A DNA stretch of 64,000 nt from Bathynomus jamesi (GCA_023014485.1 JAJOZX010000087.1:1-64000), one strand, 5' to 3'. Counted from the first letter of the stretch, positions 18,240-30,977 are shown. Numbers and translations are program-made. The notes: generated from the letters alone by a model not told the origin.

Positions 18240-21200
18240 CCTGGGCAAAATTGCTTCAGAAGCTTTCTAAACTGTTTCCAGCTCAGGAACCATTGCCGAA
18301 TAACATATCCAAAATCCGACAAAATTGGACCCGGGAACACCCTCAAAAATGAAATTCAAAATGGCGGACTGGATGTTTCCTACGAAAAAAAAAATATATA
18401 TAATTACGCTTTTATTTATAGAGATACATTTGATGCTTTTCTTTCAGTTGTAATGTTTTAAATAATTCAACAATATACAACACAACCAGTTATTACGCAA
18501 ATATAATGTTATATAGCTTTTTACAGATTTTATAATCAATAATACAACAATTATTTTTTTCCCAGTTTCAAGTTATGTTCATAACAGAAGAAGTGATACC
18601 TGGTCACAAACATACAGAAATTAATCCTCTTCATCACTATCATCGGATAGACTACCGGTACTTGGGTTGTTATCGCAACCACTGATTTGGCACTCGCCAC
18701 AAGCGGCTGAACAGGGCATTCCATTACGCTTGCATCCACATCTTGAAGTAGCACATTTCGTCTTGCAGGAGCAGCGGATCATGTTGAGTAGATAATTTGG
18801 AGCTGTGGCTTGTCGCAGGCTGTAGGGTAGTAGGAATTATTCTTTACATACCAACCCCACTGTTCTGCATCGATCTTCTCTTCTGTAGACTTCCAGATTA
18901 GTATTTGAAAGTATGTGCGAAAGCTGTGGTACTTTGTGGACGCATCGGTAGGAGGCAAACGTTCGGGTGTAACAAAAGATTTAGCTGTAGCTACCTTTTC
19001 AACTAACATTCGATGACGTAGTGCGTTAGTGGATTCAAGTGTTTTGCAGCCATACAACAGAAGCATTGCCTTTCTTCCAGCGGCTTCAATGTCAGAGTGT
19101 TGGCAACAATCAGAACAGAATGTATTTGCAACTGAACGGAGTTCAGCCACCTTCATCAGTGTGTCGAATGCTTTGGCTTTACCGATCGAAAAAATTCTGG
19201 ATGTGCTATCACAGCCCGTGAAAGCATGCACAAACAGGAGATACTTGCAGATGTCATTGCCTAACAATGATTGAATGCTGAGAATATCATACACAGGATT
19301 AGGAGATGGTCCCAGTCTTATATCGCTGCGATCGTACAACTTGAAACCACTGTCCTTGGCATGGTACAGAAGGAGAATCAGCAAGTCGGTGTCTTCCCTA
19401 TTACTGTTGTAGTTGCATTTTCTGATGAGGAAACTGCTGCACGAACGATGTCCACATCAGCATCCCCATCTGCGTTGTGAACAGTACACCCGTGCTTCTT
19501 CAACATCTCACCTACGAGGGAAATAAATGCTTGCTTGTTGTTTTCATTAGCCAAGAAGTGTTCCTTCTGGCCAACAAACTTCATGCTTGGACTGAGATTC
19601 ACATTTCTGCTTGTCTTGGTGCTGCGTCTTCTGTGGGTCATGTCCTTGATCGTAGGAGAGCTGCTGTAGCCATCAAAAACAATGATTGCTTTTCCATATG
19701 TTTTCAGAGTGAAATCGGCATATGAGTTGGCGATGCTGTCATATGTTTCATCTTGACGCCAGGAAACACGATGTAGTAGAGATCCACCATCCAATACGTA
19801 CTGGTCTGTGCACTGAATTTCTTGAACTTCTTCCATGCGTAAAGTGTCAGTGTATTTGATTATTGCATGAGCTAGCTGAGACTTATCGGGTTTCCTCAAG
19901 ATACTTCGTGATTCGAACAATGCAGGAGGATATGCACACAGTTCGTAACACATGACATCTTCAAGATTCATGTCTCCGCCAGTGGCAACAGTCATCATTC
20001 TCTGAAACAGTAGTGCAGGATCTACTTCTATATCTGAAGCATCAGTGATCACAACGGCAGAAGCAGATCCTAGTGTTTTCATTTTGTCAGATCTTTTGGC
20101 AGAATATGTAAAGGCTTGTTTCCCAATCATTTTTACGACAATGTTCGTACCGATTGAATGCAATTGATGAACGTTAACTCCAGGATCAGCAGTTAGCCCT
20201 GTTACAATGTTGCAGAGACCCGAGGTAGAATGGAATGGGGATAAGGATTCCAGACGTTCAAGTACTTTCTTCATGTCATTACTGTCCCTGATTTGTCTAC
20301 TTCCCCTCATTTCCTTGTGCTGTTCACTACTTTCCAACAAAACTCTGGTGTATTCCTGCATTGCTAAGTTATAAGTGGAACACAGAGGCATAGAAAAGAG
20401 CCACGTTGTCCTTTGGATGTCTGTAAATCCACTTCCGCGTGTCAGTCCGCCTCTGCTTTTCAGGGAACGCATTAGTACTTGTTCTATCACCAGGTCTGTG
20501 CCGAGTCCGGCCCATAATCTGTCGCTTCTTCTTACCACAAACTTACCTTCCTGGAACATTTTGTTAACGGCTGGATTTTCAGAAGGCAAACTTAACATTT
20601 TCTGCAGGTACAGGTATATCGATTTCAGGTAATTGTGATGTCCGGCTGCTGCAATTATGGGGATGGTCTCCAGCATAGCTTGCAAGTGCAAATCCCACGA
20701 GCCGGTTCTGTCTGCTGTTATCAAGGAACGTGCAATGTTGATAATTCGCTGATATTCCAACCAGAGTTGACTTGTTTGCGAAGTAGATTGTAGGTCAGTT
20801 TCTTCGCATCCAAAGTGGTAGCAATCTGAGACAATGCATTCGAAGATTCCACATCCTCAACTGATTGTTTGGCGGTCATAACATCGTCGAGCAGGTCACA
20901 AGCTTCCTTATGGAGGTCATGAGGAGTTCCATCTTCATTACGAGGGAAAACGTCTGCGACTAGTAAGGTACTAAGAGCTGCATCTACTATCATATGACCA
21001 CGTATCGCTCTTGAAACAGCTTTTCCAGACATCATGTGTTGCACGGCATTTGGTCCGTATATTTCTTGAAGTACTTCAGACAATCCTGAACCATTCATAA
21101 GAGTACCGACTGCTCCCAAAAGATTCATCAGAGTGTGAAATGATCCCAGCATTAAAACAATGTCCTGCAGGTCTCTCTGTTCATTGATGATTTGGGAAGC

Positions 21201-23517
21201 TTTCCAGAACAAAGGCTGATCAAAGGTAATAATGCATGGGACTTTTTGATCGCGTGCTATCTTGCTCAAATATAGTAATGTCGAAAATATGCAGGTCATG
21301 TCAGTTGGCGACATATCTATGATGGGAAGGAACGTGATCGACGCCACACCTGGATGTGAGACACTTGATCCACCGTGAATTGCCTGCATTGTTCCGGACC
21401 AACTTGGACCTGATCTTCTGCTGAAGATATCTGCCAGAGAAGACTAAGTCGACTTATGGTGGCAGTGGGTACTGGAAGTTCGCGGAATGAGATGTCCCTC
21501 AACATGCTTCTCGCTTGTCTATATTCCCTAATGTCAACGGTTGCAATCTTCTTAATGTCATTGTCACCAACATTACGCCTGTGAATAGAAGGGTGGATCT
21601 TGATCTTCGGAGTTATTGCGGCAATCATACCCATTCCATGAAAGGTATTCTTCCCATCCAAAGTGCAGACATTATGATCGACGTTATCTGCTGCTAGAAG
21701 GACTGCAGTGTTTTCATCAACAGTAAAAGAGCCAGACCCACTTGCCAGCGCCGCGTTTCTTTCGAATCTTGTTACTTCTGCATACGACGAACAGTAACCC
21801 AGCTGATGGAGAACGTCAATAAGGTACCTTGACCTAAAGTTGTGGTGTAGCTGAACCGACAAACCGATCTGTAGTGGACATAGTAATCCTCTAGGACGGG
21901 TTGCTTGCATAATGATCTGCCCAATTGCACCTATTTTTCTAGAAGCATCCTGTCCCGCAAATGCTTTTGATAATAGCAATTTCAGACTGTTGGGAATGTA
22001 ATCAAGAGCACTTTCTGCAGTGATGTCATTTGGAGATGGATACACATCTTTTCTAGGCGAGTCGACAGACTTGATATCACTTCTGATTATTTTTGCAGCA
22101 GCTTCTACTAGGTAAATCTTCTGTAGCTCTATATCTATATCACATTCTTTCGACTTTTGTGATAATCTATAAGAATTTCAATAGCTGTCTCTCGTAGTGT
22201 TACTACATCTGCCTTCCCACTTTCACCTGATATTATGATCTTGTCTCCGTAACGTTCTAAAAGCTTTCTCTTCATGTGCCTGCGTTCGTAGACAGAGCTC
22301 TGACTTCCTTGAAGATATTCCTCCATTTTGGAAATTAGATCTCCAATCAACAGTTGTTCATCATCATTCTCTTCCAGGTAAGCACAGGTCTGAAGGAATG
22401 CTTGGTGTTGCTCTTCATTAGTTGGTCTCCCTTTCTTCGAATCATGATCGTCGGAGGAGTATGCGCGAGGAATGTTTTTTCCACTTCGAAAATTTACGCT
22501 GCAGGTGTGATGGTAGACACAATCTGCAGCAGGAAGATCACGAAGATAATACTCCAGACGGCCTTTTACATTAAACGACCATTCATCGCAGCGGCTTTCA
22601 CAGCACCTTTTTATGGTTTCGGAGAACTCTGTAGTTCTTATTTTGACATGCTCTGATTTTGGTTTGTGTTTGGAAAAAAAGTCCACAAAGGTATCACAAA
22701 ACAAACAGTGAGTAGCACTGGAAAATGCGTATTCATGAAAACGAGCACTTTTCCTTGGTATTGCCTCGGCTGCGGTCTGTCGCTTCTTTATTTCAATGGT
22801 TTTTATCCGTAAACCTTTTCCTACATACAACGTGAACACTTATTCCGGCTGTTGCAACAACATCGCTTCCACGGCTGCGGCTGGATGCATTTATACCATC
22901 TGCTCCTTTTTGCGAGATGTGAACCACTTCCTGTCCGCTGTCCAATTTCTCCTTACAAATCGCGCACAATTCTTCAGGGTCTGCATTCTTGAAGGCGGAC
23001 GCACACCGAGTCAGTCTGAAAACAGAAAACACAAATTAATAAACTGTGTTGCAGTATTTAAAAGGAGTACATAATAACAGTTTTAAAGAAAATGACAAGC
23101 ACAAATACGCAGATTGATAGTGGGTAGTAGGAATTAAAGAGTTGTATATAATATAAGTTTATAAAGATGTAGCAATGTCCATTCTCACATACACTCCATA
23201 CAGTATATTTTATTTACATTACGTGACGTCATAGTTTAATACTAGCCGCCTAATACAATTTTTAGTGTCATATAGGTTAATATAGAAACGAAAATGTGTT
23301 TTAAAACATTTTACTGATCAAGAAAAACGTCATAACTCTCTCTACAAAGCGAAATTAAAATTTATTGTATTCGTAGGAAACTGCCAGTCCGCCATTTTGA
23401 ATTTCATTTTTGGGGGTGTTCCCGGGGTCCAATTTTGTCGGATTTTGGATATGTTATTCTGCAATGGTTCCTGAGCTGGAAACAGTTTAGAAAGCTTCTG
23501 AAGCAATTTTGCCCAGG
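18240..23517 (-). mobile_element. Academ-like DNA transposon, 5.28 kb with ~147-bp TIRs
   Basis: Terminal inverted repeats lie at 18240-18386 (starting CCTGGGCAAAATTGCTTCAG) and 23371-23517 (its complement). They contain AAAATTGGACCC and AAAATGGCGGACTGG words and run to TTTCCTACGA. The interior holds one long minus-strand gene. The flanks carry pieces of the same LINE. No clear target duplication is visible; Academ elements make 3-4-bp duplications, which would be hard to see. Mirror 43000-48284. Confidence 0.7.
18621..23026 (-). pseudogene. Academ-like transposase with XPG/FEN-type nuclease and CXC domain
   Basis: Seven minus-strand ORF pieces form one intronless protein of roughly 1,450 residues. 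The N-terminus has cysteine pairs (ELCAICKEKL; HVVCRKRF; HCLFCDTFVDF; VYHHTCSVNFRSG). The middle has a transposase-like region (ITFDQPLFWKASQII, MLGSFHTLMNLLGAVGTLM, MSGKAVSRAIRGHMIVDAAL). The C-terminal half is XPG/FEN-like: KAIIVFDGYSSSPTIKDMTH, NADGDADVDIVRAA, EDTDLLILLLYHA and FVHAFTGCDSTSRIF, with paired acidic residues as in flap nucleases. It ends with a CXC-like motif (IRCSCKTKCATSRCGCKR), a second cysteine cluster (CSAACGECQISGCDNN) and an acidic tail before TAA at 18621. An XPG-type nuclease fused to a transposase is known from Academ. The breaks are one-base indels mostly absent from the right arm. Confidence 0.6.
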
Positions 23518-24617
23518 TTGAAGCTATTTTGCTCTAGATTGCCTGGACTATATGGGTTTAAAGCAAAAATGTTTAGCTTCATTAGAATTAAAATGTTTAC
23601 CCACTAATTTCAAACCATTACCATGAGTTTTATTTACATTTTGAAGATGAAATATTTTTCGCATATACATTATCAAAACCTTTAATCATTTCAAATACCA
23701 AGATTAAATCTCGAGTAAGCCTTTCAACGAGTGAGAATAAATTTAACGTTTTTAAACGGGCAGCGTATGAGTTATTTCTAAGTCTAGAAATCATCTTTGT
23801 AGCACGTCGCTGCTCTCTCTCCATTCTGTCTTTGTCCTGTCGTAAATAAGGGGACCAGAACTGAACGCAGTGGTTCAGGTGGGGGCACACTAAGAAATTA
23901 TATAATGTTAGCATTGTTTCTCCGACTTAAATTCAAAAGATCTTCTAATAAATCGTAAGATTCTATTTGCTTGATAACCGAACCACTTCGATACATTCAT
24001 CACTCGGTTTAAGAGTGTTGGCAACAATAATACCGAAATCTTTCTCTTCTGTAACACTCGTTAATGTCTTGAAGCGCATAGAATACATTTCTTTAACATT
24101 GTTTCTACCGATATGCAACTTTTGATATTTATCTACAGTATATTAAGTTCATTTGCCAAATTTCTGCCCACTCGAGTAATTTATTAATATCTTCTTGAAT
24201 TTGCAAACGTTCTGATGCTGGTTTTGTTCGTTCTCCGAATTCGGTATCATCCACAAATTTTGTAATTACACTCTCAATTCCTATGTCGATGTCATTGATA
24301 TAAATAATAAAAAGAACTGTTCCCAAAACTGACCCCTGCGACACGCTTTGCCATTAATGACCACTCTCTGTTGACGTCTGCTATGCCGATTTTCAATCCA
24401 CTTGAGAACATTACCATCAATTTGGCGAGATTGAAGTTTAGCTAACAATCTTCTATGGGACACTTTATCAAACGCCTCTTGAAAATCGAAATAAATAACA
24501 TCTGTTTTACTCTTGTCATATATATATATAAATAAATAACCTTCGGTTAGCTTCCGCCCGAATTGTTCATTCTGACGAAGGTCAAGCTTTTCACTCCACC
24601 TTAGACCTACAGTTTAA

Positions 24618-24680
24618 CGTGGAATCCGAACCACGCCCCATCAGCAGCTCAGCGTCTTAACCACTAGGCCACCCAGGGTA
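24618..24680 (-). ncRNA. Second tRNA-like unit of the SINE
   Basis: TACCCTGGGTGGCCTAGTGG and TTAAGACGCTGAG give an A-box-like part, and CGTGGTTCGGATTCCACG gives a B-box with T-stem. The acceptor stem is not closed. Confidence 0.6.
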
Positions 24681-24745
24681 CCCATTTATCTACCAACCAC
24701 TTTTTTTTTTTGTGGAAGGATGAACAGCTGGGTTTTGCTGCGCTC

Positions 24746-24817
24746 CGGCTGCCGTCGGGTCTCGAACCCGGGGCCGATGGATTCGTAGTCAACGACGCTA
24801 ACCACTACACCACCGAG

Positions 24818-24819
<2 letters not shown>
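24746..24819 (-). ncRNA. tRNA-Arg(ACG)-like SINE head
   Basis: It reads GCCTCGGTGGTGTAGTGGTT (A-box region), anticodon-loop-like CTACGAA (ACG) and GGGTTCGAGACCC (B-box, perfect T stem). The 3' strand CGGCAGC does not pair with the 5' acceptor strand GCCTCGG, so this is a SINE promoter rather than a working tRNA gene. Confidence 0.65.
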
Positions 24820-24861
<42 letters not shown>

Positions 24862-26042
24862 TTAAAGAAGTTGAAGAAATTAGTTAGACAAGAATGATTA
24901 CGCCGAAATCCGTGTTGAGAATCTTTGATTAAATTATTAATTTCTAAGTGGTTAACTAATTTGTCCCGAACGATCGTCTTCATAAGCTTACCAACTCCTG
25001 AAGTCAGATTAATGCGACGATTTGTTTAATTTTTTAAATATTGGTGTAATTAATTAATAAATATATATGTAAGAGGAGAACAGGAGAGACTATTGCGCAG
25101 TTCATTTTTTTTAAGTACCCTGGGGTAGAGCTTATCTGCACTGGGAGTTTTATTGGAATTAACTTTACCCATGGCCGAGAGTACTTCAGTGTTACTAATG
25201 GTAAAATCTTGGAGCTTTAAATTATCATCATTGAGCATGTTTATAGTAACGGGAATGTTGTTCATATCTTCGTTAATGAAGACGAAAGAGAAGAATTTAC
25301 TCAAAACTTCCGTCATTTGTAAGTCATCGTAAAGTTTTTCGTTGTTTTTCGCCGATGACTGGACCAGTAGTCTGGGAAGCTACGTTTTCATTCCTAACAT
25401 AATTATAGAATTCCTCGGATTCGACTTAATTTAGTTCACTATATATAGCTTATGGTTGCGCTTACTTCTTCTAAGTTTATTGCTGCGCTTTCTCAATAGC
25501 TTGTAAGCAATTTTATCGGACAAATTATTTGTTTCTTTAGATCTGAAATATGCGTTACTTTTTAATGCGAATCTACCTTTAATTTCAGCTTTTCACCATT
25601 TAGGTTTAAAGACTTCGCCAGCCTCTTTTTACGTAATAGGATAGTACTCGATTCTAAACATTTCGAATAAAAAAAAAAAATTCATGTGCCATTAATTAAT
25701 ATCGTCACGCAATAGAGCCTCCTATCAATTATGGACCAAAAATTGCAGTTTCATGTCACGAAATTTAGCTCTTCAAAAATACAAAAATGTATTCCAGGCT
25801 CTCCGAATTATCAACATTATCTTTAATTTCAAATGTTATTTGCATATGATCACTAGTGGAGAAGTCGTCTCCTACAGAGGTAGTAGTATGGGCTCAAAAA
25901 GTTAGCGTGCAAATGCAATGCAATGTTGATCAATGTTGCAAGACACCCCTCCCCTCTTGTTGCAAGTTGCCCCACCCCCCAGGGTGCCAAAAAAAAAGAA
26001 AGGGGAAATCACCCCAGCAAGCTGGGGGAATCCACCTAACCA

Positions 26043-26090
26043 AAGAGAGAGAGAGAAGAGAGAGGAGGAGAGAGAGAGAGAGAGAGAGCA
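26043..26090. repeat. (GA)n microsatellite
   Basis: GAGAGA run with AAGAG and GGAGGAG interruptions. The mirror (40425-40472) differs slightly. The C-rich stretch before it (25940-26040) was not identified. Confidence 0.9.
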
Positions 26091-26183
26091 TCTTTCGTCT
26101 GCGCACAGGGCTGCCAAATAATTTTCATCAAAAGTACCAAAATGACCAAGCAAAAAGTACCAAATATTCCAAAAAGTACCAAA

Positions 26184-26378
26184 TTAATAAAGTTCATTTA
26201 ATAAAGTTAAGTATTTATTCATTGTTCTCTGAACATGACTATCATAATACCTTGCCAACAGGACAAGTTGCTTAATGGTTGCTATATCAGTTGTTTCATC
26301 AATAACACTGCCCAACACCAATTTTGCTGATTTAATTCTAGCACCTGTTTTTAGGTAACTTTGGTGTGCTGATTTCAA
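26184..26378 (-). pseudogene. hAT-superfamily transposase fragment
   Basis: The minus strand encodes LVLGSVIDETTDIATIKQLV and LLARYYDSHVQRT, matching the D-E-S/T-T-D catalytic-region motif and following strand of hAT-like transposases. Only about 60 residues remain. Mirror 40136-40330. Confidence 0.6.
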
Positions 26379-26644
26379 AAATCACCTTAGTTTTTGCCTA
26401 TCACGTCAGGTTTTCGAGCAATCAAATACAGATATTTTGGAGATATCGCATTTTGGCAGGGTTATGCCCAAATTTTTTCTTTTCAAAAAATAAGTTTTTA
26501 CATACTCAGAATCACCATGGAAAAGTAAACAATTGTGCAGGGAGTGAACTTTAATATACAATGGTAATATTGACACATAAAGTTATTAAAAGTGTTTAAA
26601 TAAGCCCAAGAAGCACAAAATCATCAGTTAAAGCACAAGAAGAA

Positions 26645-27601
26645 ATGATTGAAGTCACCAATGTTTTACCATCGGAATTTATAGAAAATACCGAAGAAGA
26701 CATGGATGTAGATTCAGAGAGTCAGGATGTAGATTATGAGGCCGATTTAGAATTGACTGAGAATATTCAGAACAGGCACTCCTATAAAAACCTAGTATTA
26801 ACAGCAGATCGTTATCGTGTAAGTTGTAGAGCTGCATGGTCAATGCAGCTTTAAAAGATATGGGGATCCTTAACCACACCAACATGCTTGACAGAAAGAA
26901 ATTAGAAAGAGAAAGAAATCGCATGGGTGAAACAAATACTTTTAGGTCTAAATCCGAAAATCTAAAGATGGAGTGCCTTGGATTTGATGGAAGGAAAGAT
27001 AACACATTAACTTAAAGTGGAAAGATAAAAGAAGAACACTATGTTATTGTGGAAGAACCTGGAAGCCTCTATGTAGACCATGTCACACCAGATAATGGAA
27101 CTGCTCGATGCATAGCAGAAGAGTTGATAACTATTATTACAGACCGAACAGCACAGATACTATCAAAGCTTTACTGTATGATGGTACTCCTGTAAATACA
27201 GGAAAAATTAGTGGAGCCATAAAACTGGTTGAAATTCATCTTAACAGACCAGTGCAGTGGTTGGTGTGCCTCTTGCAACTTCCAACTTTGAGTTGCCTTG
27301 AACCTTCAATTTCCAATCTACTGACTACACCGAGACGATCGATTGGCAAACAGAGATCATTACTCCTCCACCGCTGCTAAACAATTTTAGCGCCGATGAG
27401 CTACTACAGGCTAGATGTAAGTCACTGGAGATGGCTTCTTTTCCATGCCACAGTCAAAGTGTGGAAAGGGGAGTGAGCCTAGTAACAAAGACATGTCAGG
27501 AAAGAATGGGATATGACAACCGTCAAAAGTTTATCTTAAACTCATTAAAATCAAGGCGAAAACTGCTCAAGTTTGAATGGAAGGCCCAATGGAATGAGTA
27601 A
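26645..27601 (+). pseudogene. Unnamed transposon-type gene, decayed
   Basis: It starts MIEVTNVLPSEFIENTEEDM, with an acidic first part, then frames change repeatedly. Recognisable blocks are ERERNRMGETNTFRSK, LYDGTPVNTGKISGAIKLVE, RPVQWLVCLLQL, LLTTPRRSIGKQ, and a C-terminus FPCHSQSVERGVSLVTKT followed by KSRRKLLKFEWKAQWNE before TAA at 27601. I recall this block order (DGTPVNTG, PLQW-CLLH, SQSVER) from an unnamed high-copy invertebrate family, and the VER-type C-terminus suggests a hAT-like dimerisation end. Function is inferred only as transposon-derived. Confidence 0.5.
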
Positions 27602-28345
27602 GAAACATGAAATATAATTTCCTAATGATATTGAAAATTTCTTCCCTTTTGATGTGACAAGGAACAATGAAAAAGTGAATTGAATTTTAGTACATTTATT
27701 ATGCCTCTAATTTTTTCTTCTGAATATATTGTTGTCCTTAATTAATTTTCCTAATACTGTATATTATTAAATAAAATATTATACGTTAATAAAAATTTAT
27801 GTCATCAAAAAACCTGAATGTAGAGTAAGTATCGTATAAATGGAATATTCTTCTATATAGGTCAAAAAGTGAAAACTTGTGCCAGGGGTAGGATGCTTTA
27901 AAAAGCGAAAATAATTTATGAGGGGGTTCCTGTGTTCCATTCAAACCTCTCACAATATGTACCTTTTGAATATGAAATTTCGACCCTGCCTAATGTACAG
28001 TGCTTACAAGAAGTCTCGCGCCTCTGTCTCGTTCGAAGCTAGTCTGTTAGGTATAAAATGGGCGGTCCTTATGGCAGCGGAGGTGTGTTCGGATTGGTGC
28101 ACATAATTGCTCTAACCCCATCAATGACGTCCACATTATCATTGTGTTGATCACTCTATCTATTTATATATAGAGACATACTGTATATAGATATATATAG
28201 AGTATGCGGGGGATAACGTGTCTCAGTCCCAGCTATGGTAGTTGTCTTACAATTAACAGTCCCAAGTGCAAGTTACGTTAACACCTCCACATAAACTACC
28301 CTGGACTAAAATAACATACGTGAAGCCCTTACCCACAAACCATTT
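27602..28345. other. Unassigned spacer
   Basis: There is no credible gene. It includes a hairpin-prone ATATATAGAGACATACTG stretch near 28165-28200. Mirror about 38171-38920. Confidence 0.4.
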
Positions 28346-28458
28346 AAAAGCTCTGTCTCTCTCTGTCTCTCTCTATCTCTCTCTGTCTGTCTCTGTCTGT
28401 CTCTGTCTCTCTCTCTCTCTCTGTCTCTGTCTCTCTCTGTCTCTGTCTCTCTATCTCT
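28346..28458. repeat. (TCTCTG)n pyrimidine microsatellite
   Basis: CTCTGTCTCTCTCTATCTCT-type run. It marks the 5' truncation point of the following LINE. Mirror about 38056-38170. Confidence 0.9.
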
Positions 28459-30471
28459 TTCTAATAAGTGAGGATGTCAATGTCACCTGGAGCTCATATA
28501 GGGATCAATTTAGAATATTACAGAACACTTTTATACCCACTAAAATGGTTTCCTTGTCAACAAAGTCACGGAAATGGTTTAATAACGAAATTAGCAGTGC
28601 TATTACAGGAAGAAATAGAGCCTACAAACTACTTAAGTCGCATTTCAACCAGACTAATTCAGAAAACTATATAAACCTACGTAGGAGGGTTAAATCCTTA
28701 ATTAGATCAGCCAAACGTGATGAAGAAGCTGGAGTTGCCTCACTCTGTAAAGTTAACCCTAAACAATTTTTTTGCCCATGTTAATAGCAGAAAGCCAATT
28801 AAAAATTCTGTAGGCCCCTTAAAAGATAGAAATGGCGTACTGAAATTCGGTGATAAAGATATAGCTAATATGTTAAACGAGTTCTTCGTTACAGTCTTCA
28901 CGGAGGGAGACACAATAGAAGTGCCAAGTCCTCGGATTACATATGACGGTGACCATCCCGTAGAGACCATAAGTTTTACGAGAAATGAGGTACAACAATT
29001 AATTGATAAGATGAACAAATACAAATCACCTGGCCCCGACTTATTTCTTCCAAGGGTATTAAAAGAGGTTAGCCACAATGTTGTTGACGACTTAGTAACC
29101 ATATTCAAACAATCAATCGAGTTAGGGAAAGTTCCAACCGACCGGAAGTTAGCAAATGTAACACCAATCTTTAAAAAGGGTGATAGAGAAAATCCTTGTA
29201 ATTACCGCCCGATCAGTTTAACATCAGTTGTCGGCAAACTGTTGGAATCCATCATTACAAAACGTATTGTGTATCACCTTGAATCTAACAATCTAATTTT
29301 TTATTCTCAACATGGATTTAGGCGACATAGATCCTGTCTGACAAACCTGTTAGAGTTTTTCCATAATATGCATACACTGTACGATGCAAGTAGGGCAATA
29401 GATAAAGTGTATCTCGACTTTCAAAAAGCCTTTGACAAAGTCCCTCACGCTAGATTGATGGCTAAAGTCAAAGGACTAGGAATCACCGGGCTCGTTTCCA
29501 ACTGGATTGAGGATTGGTTAAAAGATAGAATGCAGAGATATAAATGAAGTGGCTTCGGAGTGGGCGCCCGTCACCAGTGGTGTCCCACAGGGTTCCGTTC
29601 TGGGTCCTTTACTTTTTATCATCTATATTAACGATATAGACGTCGGGCTTCTAAGTGCAATCTCCAAATTTGCAGACGATACGAAATTAGGAAGTAGTGT
29701 AGGTACTGAGGAGGGCGTAAGAACGCTTCAGAACGATCTTGACAGGTTGGGCGAATGATCTGCTACTTGGCAGATGCCATTCAACTTGGACAAATGTAAG
29801 GTAATGCACATAGGTTAAAAAACCCGAAGACCGATTACTCTCTCTTGGGAAGGAACTTGACTGAGACCGATCTAGAGAAAGACTTAGGAGTCTATATCAG
29901 CAACGATCTGAAACCGTCGAAGCACTGTGCAGAAGTCGAAAAGAGGGCCTTAAAATTATTAGGTTATATTAAAAGACAGTTCCAGTTTCGGAACAAGGAG
30001 ACTGTAATGTCTCTTTATAATTCTCTAGTCAGACCTCAACTGGAATACTGTGCGCAGTTTTGGTCTCCATTCCTCAGGAAGGACATAGAAAGGTTAGAAA
30101 GAGTACAAGCAAGGGCTACAAAATTGATCCCTTCAATGAGAATGCAAAGCTACCAACGGAGATTGGAGCGCTTAAATCTGTTTACCTTAGAGACGAGGAG
30201 GTTTCGAGGTCAGCTTATTCAAGTCTTCAAGATGCTCAAAGGAATAGACAGGGTAGATTACAGAAACTTATTCTCACTTAATGCCAATCCGACAAGAAAT
30301 AATGGGTTTAAACTGGAACTAAAGACATTTAGGACCTCTGTCTGCGGAAATTTCTTTTCCTATAAAATAGTTAATATCTGGAACCAACTTCCCTCGGAGG
30401 TTGTTTCCAGTCAAAGTGTAAATGTGTTTAAAAATAGGCTAGACAAAGTACTGAATACTCTCATAGTTTAA
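28459..30471 (+). pseudogene. LINE ORF2 reverse transcriptase, long 5'-truncated copy
   Basis: This is the best-preserved LINE in the window. In order it shows SEDVNVTWSSYRDQFRI (linker), [129 protein letters not shown] (catalytic FADD), QFWSPFLRKDIERLERVQAR and IWNQLPSEVVSSQSVNVFK, with stop at 30471. Shared lesions in both arms are a frameshift after MQRYK (29547) and a TGA in GE-stop-SATWQM (29757). A left-only indel near 29815 breaks VMHIG. The RT copies RNA into DNA at the nicked target. An AATAAA lies at 31088. Confidence 0.9.
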
Positions 30472-30800
30472 GATTAAAACATAACAAAACTCTGCAGGAG
30501 TTCGCTTGCACGGTGTCTCTGTGAGCATGCTAAATATAGAGCTATTTATATATTCTCCACTTTCCTGTAAAATTTCCTTGGCTACTTTTCCAGGGTCAAG
30601 GTATTTTCTTCAACCTTTTTCCGTACCTTCCTCTGGCAGGGAGGGAGCGGAGGGTGGGGAGAGAGCTTTTTACTTTTCTAACCAGTTTTCTACTACTGCT
30701 AGGATAGTTGAAAGAAAAATAAACTTGTTTAATAACAGGAACCTCCAAGAGTGGACCGGAAGGTCTTTGAGGCTTCCTCTTGTCCTTGTAACTCCTTGTA

Positions 30801-30977
30801 ACTCTCTGTCTCTCTCTCTCTGTCTCTGTCTGTCTGTCTGTCTGTCTCTGTCTGTCTCTCTGTCTCTCTGTCTGTCTCTGACTGTCTGTCTCTGTCTCTC
30901 TCTGTCTGTCTCTCTGTCCGTCTCTGTCTCTCTGTCTGTCTCTCTGTCTCTCTCTCTCTGTCTCTCTCTCTCTCTCC
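30801..30977. repeat. (TCTG)n/(TCTCTG)n microsatellite in the LINE 3' flank
   Basis: CTGTCTGTCTGTCTCTGTCT-type run about 180 bases long. The ORFs across it are low-complexity artefacts. The mirror at 35543-35718 has slightly different counts. Confidence 0.95.

Larger units (their letters stand above)
24518..24821 (-). mobile_element. Dimeric tRNA-derived SINE
   Basis: On the minus strand two tRNA-like units follow each other, at 24819-24746 and 24680-24618. They are joined by a T/A-rich linker containing poly-A (AAAAAAAAAA) and end in ATTTATTTATATATA. The element sits exactly between LINE codons (FFNDI before, YDKSKTDVIYFDF after), with AT repeats on both sides that may contain the target duplication. 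Mirror 41695-41990. Confidence 0.75.
23518..25870 (-). pseudogene. LINE ORF2 fragment (RT), interrupted by a SINE
   Basis: Reading down from 25870 the minus strand gives TSDHMQITFEIKDNVD (endonuclease end), LYDDLQMTEVLSKFFSFVF, TEVLSAMGKVNSNKTPSADK, LVNHLEINNLIKDSQHGFRR, the NHSCLTNFFNFFNDI block, then after the [53 protein letters not shown] (catalytic box, FADDTK in relatives) and LTLYNFLVCPHLNHCVQFWS. Several frameshifts show decay. The last part continues at 18150-18239 beyond the Academ-like element. Confidence 0.8.

Noticed and set aside
18779..23074. Plus-strand ORFs across the Academ-like gene, left arm
   Set aside because: They are antisense shadows; the minus strand holds the conserved nuclease and cysteine motifs.
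24746..24819. Functional tRNA-Arg gene
   Set aside because: The acceptor stem does not close and the unit is part of a dimeric SINE inside a LINE.
27918..28106. Possible small gene (62 residues, MRGFLCSIQTSHNM...)
   Set aside because: No domain, composition or neighbour supports it.
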